From: Scatosoma sp048465415
GTDB lineage: Bacteria > Bacillota > Clostridia > Christensenellales > Borkfalkiaceae
Direction of reading: 5' to 3'
DNA length: 64,000 nt
Assembly: GCA_048465415.1 (NCBI GenBank)
Contig: DBFWLO010000008.1
Span: 62,001-126,000, forward strand
Both the position numbers and the translations under genes were made by a program. A model generated the notes under the pieces. The model had not been told where the DNA came from, ran no database searches, and worked only from the letters and a program-made list of their open reading frames with translations. This document shows, piece by piece, positions 1 through 8,659 of the stretch; within the stretch, counting starts at the first letter, position 1, and each line of letters opens with the position of its first letter.

Positions 1-1301
1 TGGACGCATACTGCAAGGAAAGATATATCGAATTTGTCCCCAATCAGAACTGTTTCGGGCACATGTCCGAATGGCTGGCGGAAGAAGAACTCCGGCCTTT
101 GGCGGAATGTCCCGACGGGTTTGTCTATGACGGGGTGAAAATGCCGCCTTCGACGCTCGATCCGTCCAACCCGGAAAGTCTGCAACTGATTCACCGGCAG
201 CTGGACGACCTTTTGCCCTCGTTCTCTTCCCCTAAGGTCAATATCGGCGGAGACGAACCGTTTGAACTGGGGACGGGAAAAAGCGGGGAGGCATGCCGAA
301 AGCTCGGAACGGGAGAAGTATATTTCTCCTTTATGCGCAAGATCTTTTCCGACTTGAAGGAGCGCGGCAAAAAGGCGATGATGTGGGGGGACGTATTCAA
401 GTCGCATTATGAACGGTGCAAAAGCTCCGTGCCGTCCGACGTGACCGTACTCGAATGGGGTTACGACGCAGACAGTTTTTCGGACGAAGTCTGCGGGTTA
501 TACGAAAGAGCAAAGATACGCTATTATTTGTTCCCCGGTACGAGTCTTTGGAATACGGTGACGGGAAAGACGTACAATATGCGGAAAAATATAAAATCCG
601 CCGCCCGGCTCGGAAAAAAGCACGGCGCGGAAGGAATTCTCGTCACGGATTGGGGAGACGGCGGTACTTGTCAGCCTTTCGTATGCTCTTTGCTGCCCTA
701 TGCGACGGGAGGGGCGTATGCCTGGAACGCCGGGGAGGAGCAGGACGAAGACGCGCTTCGCTATTTGGACGAAGTTATTTTCAGGGACGAAAGCGGCAAT
801 TTTGCGGAAATTCTCGCCGATCTGGGGAATTACTATCGCTGCGCCGACAAAGACGATGCGAACGCGACGAAAATTTTCAAAACGTTATATGTGCAGCAGA
901 CGGATTGCATGAACCTGACGGAAGGAAATTACGAACCGTTGTTTTTCAACCGCGATTTCGTTCGCCTGAGCAAAGGCGAATGTCTGAAAACTCTCGCCTA
1001 TCTCGAAGGAATAAGAGAACGGCTGAAAAAAGTCCGTTTGGCGAGCGCGGACGGGAATTTATATCGTAAAGAGGCGGAATGGGCGGCGGAGTACCTCATT
1101 CACGGCTGTAAACTCGGCGCCGTAAAAGCGGAAAATGAACAGATTACGCGTGCGGTTATGGAAGAATTCGCCGCAGATTTAAACAGATTGAACGCAGAAT
1201 ACGAAGAAATATGGAGATACAGAAATCGGCAAACGGGATTGAAGCAAAGTATGCTGCGTATGAAAGCGCTGTATAGAAAATATCTCGCTGTTTTGGGATA
1301 A
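1..1301 (+). CDS. GH20 beta-N-acetylhexosaminidase-like protein (5' end outside window)
   Basis: The frame is open from the first bases of the window, so the gene begins upstream and the ATG at 63 is internal. Before it the frame reads FVPNQNCFGHM, a typical strand of the GH20 TIM barrel. The GH20 catalytic pair is visible as NIGGDEPFELG, with Asp at 252 and Glu at 255. A later WGDGGTCQP and YATGGAYAWN stretch fits the end of the barrel. In the family these residues support substrate-assisted release of terminal N-acetylhexosamine. The last 130 or so residues are helical and charged and I do not recognise them. No signal peptide can be judged because the N-terminus is missing. It lies on the far side of the tRNA fragment at 1431, so it may belong to a different genomic segment from the genes to its right. 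Confidence 0.75.
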   Translation, partial: DAYCKERYIEFVPNQNCFGHMSEWLAEEELRPLAECPDGFVYDGVKMPPSTLDPSNPESLQLIHRQLDDLLPSFSSPKVNIGGDEPFELGTGKSGEACRKLGTGEVYFSFMRKIFSDLKERGKKAMMWGDVFKSHYERCKSSVPSDVTVLEWGYDADSFSDEVCGLYERAKIRYYLFPGTSLWNTVTGKTYNMRKNIKSAARLGKKHGAEGILVTDWGDGGTCQPFVCSLLPYATGGAYAWNAGEEQDEDALRYLDEVIFRDESGNFAEILADLGNYYRCADKDDANATKIFKTLYVQQTDCMNLTEGNYEPLFFNRDFVRLSKGECLKTLAYLEGIRERLKKVRLASADGNLYRKEAEWAAEYLIHGCKLGAVKAENEQITRAVMEEFAADLNRLNAEYEEIWRYRNRQTGLKQSMLRMKALYRKYLAVLG

Positions 1302-1430
1302 ACGCTATTGAAAAACGGAAAGTAAAAGCCCGCGGGAAAAAGCGGTAGTATCGTCGTTTCCGGAATAATTCTATGACGGCGAGAACGCCGGCAAAGAAAT
1401 ATGAAAGTTTATTATAATTTTATATGGCTT

Positions 1431-1459
1431 TTCTCCGGGATCGAGTCCCGGCGGACGCA
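1431..1459 (+). tRNA. 3' fragment of a tRNA gene (probably Arg), possible attachment-site remnant
   Basis: The 29 bases read as a T-arm (CCGGG, a 7-base loop ATCGAGT, CCCGG) followed by the 3' acceptor strand CGGACGC and discriminator A. The matching 5' acceptor GCGTCCG, D-arm and anticodon arm are absent in the preceding 130 bases. The acceptor sequence is like that of many bacterial tRNA-Arg genes. A strong terminator follows 14 bases later. tRNA 3' ends are classic integration sites for phages and islands, and one end of an integrated element keeps exactly such a fragment. That reading is inference; the opposite end is not in the window. The first loop base is A rather than the usual T, so a chance match is possible. 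Confidence 0.5.
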
Positions 1460-1470
1460 TCTAAACATCA

Positions 1471-1496
1471 AAAAGCCCCGAACGGGGCTTTTTTTA
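1471..1496 (+). terminator. Rho-independent terminator after tRNA fragment
   Basis: GC-rich hairpin AGCCCCG / CGGGGCT with a 2-base loop followed by seven T. It may be the original terminator of the tRNA whose 3' end remains at 1431-1459. Confidence 0.85.
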
Positions 1497-1586
1497 TGTC
1501 TGAATCCCTTAAAATTAGGGTTAAACTGTACTCGCCTAATATTTTAAAGATAAAAATAAATTATGGAAAAATTTTCCGAAAAAGTA

Positions 1587-1640
1587 TTGACAAACCAAAA
1601 TTGGGGTGCTATAATAGGGAAAAATACGAACAAATGTTCG
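1587..1640 (+). promoter_or_regulatory. Sigma-A promoter with LexA/SOS box
   Basis: TTGACA at 1587-1592, a 17-base spacer, and TATAAT at 1610-1615 form a perfect consensus promoter. CGAAC-AAAT-GTTCG at 1627-1640 lies over the expected start of transcription and matches the Gram-positive LexA box CGAAC-N4-GTTCG exactly. A related box sits at the same place after the uvrB -10 at 30844-30857. The expected behaviour is repression by LexA and strong induction on DNA damage. Confidence 0.8.
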
Positions 1641-1696
1641 GATTTTCCCGACGATTCGTGTTTAAAAAAATAAAAATTGAAAAAAGGAGCAGAAAA

Positions 1697-3475
1697 ATGA
1701 GTGAAAGTAAGGAAGGAAAAGAGAACTATGTGCGCATAGCGCGCGGCGTCGCGGCAGGAAAAGACGGGATCCGCGTAGAGGTACAGCCGGAAGATAAGAT
1801 ATTTGTAAAAAAAGATATCTATGAAGAGTTTTTGACCAACAACGGGGAAGGGGCAAACGGAAAACCTCAGATGATCATCGTTCCGAAGAAGGGGAGGTAT
1901 CATTTAACGGCGCGAGGTGCGAGCGGCGGATACGGAGCGCATGCGAAGTATCTTGGATATGAACCGGGAAACGGAGCGAGTATCGAAGCGGATTTCGATC
2001 TGCAAGAAGGCGACGAGCTCACCATCGTCGTCGGACAAAGGGGCGGAGACAGTATCTATGCGGACGCGGCGGGAACGACGGACGGCGCGACGGGCGGCGG
2101 CGGAGGCGGGACTTTCGTATTCAAAAAAATAGCGTCGATCACGGACAGCCGCTATCAGTTCACCAAAAACAACGTAAGTTATGAAGTACTGCTCGTCGCC
2201 GCCGGGGGAAGCGGGACGCCCGATTGCCGGAGCAGCAGCGGTTATAAAAACGGCTTCCATGGCATCGCGTCCCACTATTATTCACCCGGGAATTTCCAGG
2301 CGTACAGCACGGCTACGAACGGGACGAGCGGCTGCAATTCCATCTCGCAGTGGATTTCCCAGGATCTCATCGGAGGAACGGGCGGATATGGGACGGATAA
2401 CAACGTATACGGCGGCTACGGTGGCGGAAGCCAGGGCGGAGACGACAGCGGCTATTTCGGCGGAGGTTGGAGTTCTTCCGCGCCTTCGACAACCTATTAC
2501 GAAACGACGGAGGATTCGATCGTTTCCAAGACGACGACAGGTTACTATATGGGACAAAGCCGGTCCTTTTCGAGCGGGGAGTATACGATCGGGAAAAACG
2601 GCGTGAGCGGACAGATCGCAAGGCACGGAGAATTCGGCATTTGCGAACTCGTAGGAGAAGGGCTGATTAAAACGAACGGCGCGGGAGATAAGTTTCTCGC
2701 AGATAACGGGAAGTATTTACCAGATACAAAATATGATCGGGCTACCTCTACGAGTTTGGGCCTTGTGAAAATCGGATATACCCTCAGCGGGAAAAATTAT
2801 CCCGTAAATCTCGATACAAATGCAAGAGCGTATGTAAATGTACCGTGGATCGATACAGCCGCTACTTCTGCAAAGTTAGGGCTTATAAAGACCGGATATA
2901 GTATTAACGGTAATAACTATGCGGTAGCGTTGGACGCAAATGCAAAAGCGTATGTAAATGTACCTACTGCCACCGCTTCGGTAAAAGGGCTTATGAGCGC
3001 GGCGGATAAGACTAAACTCGACGGCGTCGCGGACTGGAAAGTGGAAATCAAGGATTCGTATCTTTGGAAAAGTAGTTCTACTACCTCAGCCAATAAAACG
3101 TTGGGAAGAATAACGGCGTATATAAATCTTACATTGAAGCTGTGTTATTTGGTGGGTAATATCTTGGTGACCGGTACATCCTCCACAGATTGCGATGTTA
3201 TTCCAATCGATCGCTTAACGGCGTTATTTAAGAATTTTACCGGGATTTCTCCCGCGATGCCGGGAGCCGCATCCGTGGGAACGGCAAGTTATTATTACAA
3301 TAATACCATAGATCCCACGTTAACTCAATATGGCGGCTACGTACTTTTTAACAATGCTAAGACAGCTTTACAATTTGGTCGGGTATATACGGAGACCGGT
3401 TCGATCGGAAGTTGGGCCTTTAATTCGTTAAATAAAGGCGGTATACACTTTACCGCTATGCTTATACTTGAATAA
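1697..3475 (+). CDS. Glycine-rich, phage tail-fibre-like protein
   Basis: 592 residues from ATG 1697, chosen because AGGAG (1685-1689) lies 7 bases upstream and the frame upstream crosses the promoter. Residues about 55-320 form a glycine-rich domain (GGYGAHAKYLGY, TGGGGGGTFVF, VAAGGSGTPD, GGYGGGSQGG) like the ALK-type glycine-rich fold used in surface proteins. Residues about 340-440 hold two similar repeats, LGLVKIGYTLSGKNY and LGLIKTGYSINGNNY, each ending in AYVNVP, followed by VKGLMSAADKTKLDGV, a sequence typical of phage tail fibres. The last 150 residues are unrecognised and AT-rich. There is no signal peptide. It is first in an apparent operon with a 57-aa gene and the RHS gene. A role as an adhesin or receptor-binding fibre is inference. 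Confidence 0.7.
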   Translation: MSESKEGKENYVRIARGVAAGKDGIRVEVQPEDKIFVKKDIYEEFLTNNGEGANGKPQMIIVPKKGRYHLTARGASGGYGAHAKYLGYEPGNGASIEADFDLQEGDELTIVVGQRGGDSIYADAAGTTDGATGGGGGGTFVFKKIASITDSRYQFTKNNVSYEVLLVAAGGSGTPDCRSSSGYKNGFHGIASHYYSPGNFQAYSTATNGTSGCNSISQWISQDLIGGTGGYGTDNNVYGGYGGGSQGGDDSGYFGGGWSSSAPSTTYYETTEDSIVSKTTTGYYMGQSRSFSSGEYTIGKNGVSGQIARHGEFGICELVGEGLIKTNGAGDKFLADNGKYLPDTKYDRATSTSLGLVKIGYTLSGKNYPVNLDTNARAYVNVPWIDTAATSAKLGLIKTGYSINGNNYAVALDANAKAYVNVPTATASVKGLMSAADKTKLDGVADWKVEIKDSYLWKSSSTTSANKTLGRITAYINLTLKLCYLVGNILVTGTSSTDCDVIPIDRLTALFKNFTGISPAMPGAASVGTASYYYNNTIDPTLTQYGGYVLFNNAKTALQFGRVYTETGSIGSWAFNSLNKGGIHFTAMLILE

Positions 3476-3509
3476 AAAACAGAAATTAAAAATCAGGAGA
3501 GAAAATAAA

Positions 3510-3683
3510 ATGGCTGAAATCCATAAAAATGTAACCGTACATTACGGCGGCACGAAAAACGTGTCTGTGATCTTTGAAAATGCAACGCTCCGAACGACGA
3601 CGGCTGTCTCGAACAGGCAGGCTGAAAACGAAACGCCGGCGATCCTTCGGGAACAATCCGAAGAGAAATCGGAAGAAAAATAA
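3510..3683 (+). CDS. Small hypothetical protein between tail-fibre-like and RHS genes
   Basis: 57 residues starting at ATG 3510, which has CAGGAGAG 10 bases upstream. The sequence begins MAEIHKNVTVHYGGTKNV, likely beta-rich, and ends in a Glu/Lys/Ser-rich tail. No signal peptide, membrane segment or cysteine is visible. It starts 34 bases after the tail-fibre-like gene and ends 20 bases before the RHS start, so co-translation is likely. I do not recognise the family. Position and size would suit an adaptor or chaperone for one of its neighbours, but nothing in the sequence proves this. Confidence 0.55.
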   Translation: MAEIHKNVTVHYGGTKNVSVIFENATLRTTTAVSNRQAENETPAILREQSEEKSEEK

Positions 3684-3703
3684 AAAATGTGAGGAATAAT
3701 GAC

Positions 3704-6700
3704 ATGAAAGAGAATAAAAATGAAAGCCTTGAAGGCGAAATGACAGAAGCGACGAACAGCGCGGCGGAATCGCAGTGCGTGGGATATGAGGATCGCTGGA
3801 TAGAATATTCGGACAAGCCCGAAATATTTACCGAGCCGGTGCGGGCGGCGGCCTTTACCGCAATGAAAACCAACGGCGCCGGACTGACTGCGGAAACTCG
3901 CGCCCGTCTGCATATGAGCGAAAACTTCGCCCGGTTGGCGGCCGGTAGCGAAACCGTATATCTCCCTAAAAAAGGATATAACGACGGCGCCGCGCACAGC
4001 GTACAAACGTGCGGAAACCACGGCGAAGGCCGTATATGTCTGGCGACCGGGATCCTGCATTTCGTCTATAACGACGCGGATTGGAACGGCAACCGTTTAC
4101 CGATCGGTATTTTCCACGTATTCAATACGCCCGTTTCCGGGGAAACGGCGCAGTTCTATCCCTCGCTTTACTCGGCAAATTACGCGCAGACGGACGCGGA
4201 AAACAGAACGATCGGCATGAGCTTCGGCAAATGCTGGAAACTCAATTATCAGCAGTATCTTTATGCTTTGAACGATACGGAATACGTGTACTGCGACGAA
4301 TACGGCTCGGAATATGTTTTCAGGAAAAAAGAAGCGCAGGAGGGCGAGGAAGTCCCCGAAAACCTCTTTGTCGACACGTTGGACAAGGGGTACGAATTAG
4401 ACGTGAAAACGCATATCGTCAAGCGCGACGGCATGTTTTATGTGTTCGACAAACAATCTTGCCTTTTGAAAGAACTTCACGATAGGAGCGGCAACCGGAT
4501 CGATATCGCTTACGAACAGGCGGGCGGCGGTTGGAGAATCGTAAAGATTACGGACGGCGTGGGCAGAAACTTTGTCTTTACTTATAATACGGACGGCACC
4601 CTCTCGTCGATTACCGATCCCGCGGGTAAGCCTACGGTATACAGCTACTCAGCCGGACGGCTGATCAAGGTGGTCAGACCGGACGGAGAAAAGAACTCGT
4701 TTACATATAACGCCGACGGCACGCTCGTGAAAGCGGGGATCCCCAATACCGCCGAGACGGACGTGACGGGGATCGCCTATACTTACGGAAGCGGCTATAA
4801 AGTTTCCTCGGCGCTGAATTTTCTCGAAAACGACAGGCTGATCGGTATAGACCTCGTCTATGAAACGGCGAAGCGGGTGAAGATCACGTCACCCTCCGCG
4901 CAGGAGAACTCTGCGGAAGAGAAGATCGACACCTATTACAGCTTAGACGAAACCGGGGCCGTCATCGGAAGCTATTCCAGAAACGCGGCGGGGGAGGTTT
5001 ACGTCAGCGGAGAAACGCAGAACGGCGTCAGCGGTTCGGGCGGCTCTCCGGTCATGAATTATTTTAGTAATAACCTTATTAAAGGGGAAACGGTGTACCG
5101 ATATCGTATTGCAGGGACAGGCAGTATCCAAGATGAGTATAGTTCCGATTCCGTAATAGGACAAAGCTATGTGGTAGGAAGTAATGAAACGACGGGGATT
5201 AATTGGGTTATGAAAAAACTCGACTTAAAACCTGGAACGTATACCGCTTCCGCTTACGTAAAAGTTTTGGAGGAAATAGAAAGTACCGATGGCGGCATTT
5301 GTTTAAAAGTAGAAGGCGCAGATATCAATTATACCCAGCCTGGGTTTTGTCAAAGTCCTTACTTACGTAAAACTTATGGAGAATTTGTACGTATCGCTCA
5401 AACGTTTATAGTGCCCGAAGAGCAATCCAACTATAAAGAATATAAAATTTGCGCGGGATTTTATAATGCGAAAGGCGTCGTGCTGATAAATGCTTTACAG
5501 CTGGAAAAAGAAGAATTCCCTTCTACGTTTAACGTTCTCGCAAATGGTGGTTTTGAAGATATGAAAGATGGCGCGCTCGCTCATTGGCAGGGCGAAAGCA
5601 CGAGCGAAATGCAGAATATCACCACGCTCGCGCAGTACGTGGGCGGTTTACAAGACCATTGTCTGAAAATGACTTCAAGCGACGCCCTGCATTTCAGCGC
5701 GTGCCAAAGAATAAGACTTTTGAGCGACACGGACAAGCTGGAAAGATTCGTGCTGTCCGGTTTTGCGAAGGCGAACGTCGCGGAGCTTACGGAAAACGAA
5801 AAATTCGAGCTGCGTGCGGAAATCTTCTACGAGGGAACGCCGGAAACGGCCGCCGCGGACGAAAGTTATGCCGTTTCGTTCGACGCGGGCGTGGACGACT
5901 GGCAGCTGAAAAGCGTGTCGTTCGAGAAAGCCGCTTATCGTCCCATCTCCTCCCTTCGTATCGTGCTCGATTTCAAAGGACATACGGGAGAAGTGTATTT
6001 CGATAATATCCAGCTCGTCGTTACCGATTCGGAAAACGTCGGCGTAGAGTATTTTGAAAACGCGTTCGAAGCGGAAGAGACGAACGAAAGCGAATCGAAC
6101 GAACCCAAAGGCCGGACGGATAAATACGGCAATACGCTGGGCGCCGTGACGAGCGACGGTTATCGGGCGCTGTATACCACCAGCGATTACGCTTGGAACG
6201 GGAACGATCTCCTCGCGCAGAGCGACGAAAGACTCAACAAGACGCTTTACGACGTGGACGAGGCTACCTCGCACGTTACGGCGGAACACGCCCCGTGCAG
6301 AAGTTCGGTATATTATGAATACTATGACGGCAGCGATAATCTCAAATCCGTCGCCACGCAGCTGGACGGCAAAGAGATTAAGACGGAATATACTTATACT
6401 TCGGGGGATATGACGCAGATCAGGACGAACAATACGACTTATGCGATTGCGTATACTTCGGCGCACAACGTGGAAAGTATCGGCGTTTCCGGGCAGACGC
6501 CGCTGGTGAGTTATACGTATAACGAAAATTCCGGGCGTTTGAAAAAAGCGGCTTATCCCAACGGCAGCGTCATGGAATGCAGTTATGATCGGGAAGGCCG
6601 CGTGATTTCCGAGGTCTGGACGAAAGGCGGCGTACAGGAAGCAAAATACGAATATACTTACGATCACGAGGGAAATCTGATCCGCAGCGTGGATTACGGC

Positions 6701-8644
6701 CGCAGCGTATTGTATCTTTACACCTATAAAAACAACGAGTTGGTGGAGAGCCGGGAATGTAAGTTTACGATAAACGAATACGGCCAGATCGTGCGGCAAA
6801 CAGCGGCAAGCGCGGACGAATCGTATCGGTATACGCAGACGGAGGACGGTTTCATCACGCCGGAAAATATTCGCATTACGGAAGGAAACGACGGACTCGG
6901 CCGGAAAGATTATCGCGAGGTACGGCTCGGAAACAAACTCCTGACGGAGAAATACGAGTATCACGCAGGCAAGGCGGACGCGCACCAATTTGAGAAGATG
7001 GGCGGGGAACCGACGACGAATCTCGTATCGAGAATAGAGTATTCGGACGGACATACGCTCGGCTACGAGTACGACGCGAGCGGAAATATCGTGGCGGTAT
7101 ATGAAGACGGGAACCTCACGGAGCGTTACGAATACGACGGTCTGGGGCGGCTGACGCGCGAAGATAACCGAAGTGCGGATAAGACGGCGTTTTATGAATA
7201 TGACGCGAGCGGCAATATTCTCAGGAAGGAAACTTACGGCTATACGCTGGGCGTGCCCACGGACGCGGGCGAGAAGAGGAGATATCGCTATGAAGGGGCG
7301 TGGAAGGATTGTCTGACCTATTATTCCGGGTACGGGGATACCATGTCCTACGTGGGCGGGAATCCGAATACTTATCACGGGTACACGCTCGTGTGGGAGA
7401 AGGGGCGGCAGTTGAAATCGATGACGAAGTCGGGGAACAGTCTGGCGTTTGCATACAACGCGAACGGGATCCGTACGAAAAAGACAGTGAACGGAGCGGT
7501 ACATAGTTATTATCTGAACGGGACGAACGTGCTCCTCGAAACGGTGGAAAACGGCTCCGAAGTGAGCGTATTGCAGTATATTTACGACAATAACGGCGAA
7601 GTGTGCGGAGTGAAGTACAACGATGCGGTGTACCTGTACGAGAAGAACCTGCAAGGGGACGTAATCAGGGTACTTGACAAAGACGGGAAGGTTGTGGTAA
7701 AATATGTATACGATGCGTGGGGGAAGGTCGAGAGGATTTTAAACGGCGCGGGGGAAGATATTTCTTTGGATTCTACGCATATCGGAAATATCAACCCGAT
7801 TCGCTATCGTTCGTATTATTATGACGTAGAAACCGAACTTTACTATTTGCAGTCGCGTTATTACGATCCCGAAACGGGGAGGTTTGTGAATAGTGATAGA
7901 ATAGTAGCTGGCAATAATAATCCGTTTGCGTATAATTTATTTGTCTATTGCGAAAATGATCCGATTTCTTATTTAGATAATAACGGAATGTTCTTAAAAA
8001 AACTTTGGAAGAGTGTAAAGAAAGCAGTAAAAGCAGTAGTGAAAAGCACTGTAAGCGGGGTAAAAAAGGTTGTAAGCACAATGCTTCATGGTATTAATAA
8101 TATTGCTCTCCACAATGGCATTGATACGGCGAAGATAAGCGGACTCCTATTGGATATGACAAAAGATAGTGCAGGAGTGTATCATGCTAAATTTGATTGC
8201 TGGCAACAAATTTTTGGCTATGAGGATCTGTATGATTTAATGTTTTATATTGGAACAAGTATGGCTAGTAGAAAGTTCCCGTTTGGAAATAAATATGGAA
8301 GGGGCTCTTATATTTTATGGGCTTGGAAAGGCGACTATATAAGTTTAGGCGCTGGTGCAGAGTTGGGAATATATTTTGGTGGTCCTGTGAAATGGTATGT
8401 GAGTAAAGATCTTGCGATGAATATGTCTATGACACTCAATTATAAAGGAAGAAGAATAATAACCTATAGTCAAAGAACTTGGTGGATAACTGGGTTCAAT
8501 CCTAAATACTTAAATGTTTCTGCATCAGATTTAAGGGCTACGTATAAAATTACATTTAAGAACAATGAAATGTATAAAAAATTTTATGAGGCTAATCAGA
8601 AATATTGGAAATTTAGTGGCAACACTGCATTATATTCATTCTGA
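3704..8644 (+). CDS. RHS/YD-repeat polymorphic toxin-like protein
   Basis: 1,646 residues from ATG 3704, with GAGG at 3691-3694; a GTG at 3689 is in frame but has no SD. The order is: N-terminal region (1-250) without signal peptide; YD repeats about 255-360; a carbohydrate-binding-like beta-sandwich region about 450-785 with a NVLANGGFEDM motif; a second long YD-repeat tract about 860-1350; the RHS core signature YYLQSRYYDPETGRFVNSD about 1385; and a variable C-terminal tip after NNGMF of about 210 residues. The tip opens with a basic helix rich in KKAVKAVVK and contains FDCWQQIFGYEDLYD and WAWKGDYISLGAGAELGIY, resembling the DUF4474 domain found at the end of clostridial RHS proteins. In the family the core forms a cocoon around a C-terminal toxin. 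Catalytic residues of this tip are unknown to me. GC content falls sharply at the tip and at 5050-5560, suggesting exchanged modules. Confidence 0.85.
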   Translation: MKENKNESLEGEMTEATNSAAESQCVGYEDRWIEYSDKPEIFTEPVRAAAFTAMKTNGAGLTAETRARLHMSENFARLAAGSETVYLPKKGYNDGAAHSVQTCGNHGEGRICLATGILHFVYNDADWNGNRLPIGIFHVFNTPVSGETAQFYPSLYSANYAQTDAENRTIGMSFGKCWKLNYQQYLYALNDTEYVYCDEYGSEYVFRKKEAQEGEEVPENLFVDTLDKGYELDVKTHIVKRDGMFYVFDKQSCLLKELHDRSGNRIDIAYEQAGGGWRIVKITDGVGRNFVFTYNTDGTLSSITDPAGKPTVYSYSAGRLIKVVRPDGEKNSFTYNADGTLVKAGIPNTAETDVTGIAYTYGSGYKVSSALNFLENDRLIGIDLVYETAKRVKITSPSAQENSAEEKIDTYYSLDETGAVIGSYSRNAAGEVYVSGETQNGVSGSGGSPVMNYFSNNLIKGETVYRYRIAGTGSIQDEYSSDSVIGQSYVVGSNETTGINWVMKKLDLKPGTYTASAYVKVLEEIESTDGGICLKVEGADINYTQPGFCQSPYLRKTYGEFVRIAQTFIVPEEQSNYKEYKICAGFYNAKGVVLINALQLEKEEFPSTFNVLANGGFEDMKDGALAHWQGESTSEMQNITTLAQYVGGLQDHCLKMTSSDALHFSACQRIRLLSDTDKLERFVLSGFAKANVAELTENEKFELRAEIFYEGTPETAAADESYAVSFDAGVDDWQLKSVSFEKAAYRPISSLRIVLDFKGHTGEVYFDNIQLVVTDSENVGVEYFENAFEAEETNESESNEPKGRTDKYGNTLGAVTSDGYRALYTTSDYAWNGNDLLAQSDERLNKTLYDVDEATSHVTAEHAPCRSSVYYEYYDGSDNLKSVATQLDGKEIKTEYTYTSGDMTQIRTNNTTYAIAYTSAHNVESIGVSGQTPLVSYTYNENSGRLKKAAYPNGSVMECSYDREGRVISEVWTKGGVQEAKYEYTYDHEGNLIRSVDYGRSVLYLYTYKNNELVESRECKFTINEYGQIVRQTAASADESYRYTQTEDGFITPENIRITEGNDGLGRKDYREVRLGNKLLTEKYEYHAGKADAHQFEKMGGEPTTNLVSRIEYSDGHTLGYEYDASGNIVAVYEDGNLTERYEYDGLGRLTREDNRSADKTAFYEYDASGNILRKETYGYTLGVPTDAGEKRRYRYEGAWKDCLTYYSGYGDTMSYVGGNPNTYHGYTLVWEKGRQLKSMTKSGNSLAFAYNANGIRTKKTVNGAVHSYYLNGTNVLLETVENGSEVSVLQYIYDNNGEVCGVKYNDAVYLYEKNLQGDVIRVLDKDGKVVVKYVYDAWGKVERILNGAGEDISLDSTHIGNINPIRYRSYYYDVETELYYLQSRYYDPETGRFVNSDRIVAGNNNPFAYNLFVYCENDPISYLDNNGMFLKKLWKSVKKAVKAVVKSTVSGVKKVVSTMLHGINNIALHNGIDTAKISGLLLDMTKDSAGVYHAKFDCWQQIFGYEDLYDLMFYIGTSMASRKFPFGNKYGRGSYILWAWKGDYISLGAGAELGIYFGGPVKWYVSKDLAMNMSMTLNYKGRRIITYSQRTWWITGFNPKYLNVSASDLRATYKITFKNNEMYKKFYEANQKYWKFSGNTALYSF

Positions 8645-8659
8645 TAAAGAGGATTTTTT

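Noticed and set aside
3689..3703. GTG start for the RHS gene
   Set aside because: The ATG at 3704 has the SD at the right distance; the GTG overlaps that SD.
5675..7654. 659-codon open frame on the minus strand inside the RHS gene
   Set aside because: It has no SD, no recognisable protein features and biased composition expected from the complement of YD-repeat coding sequence.
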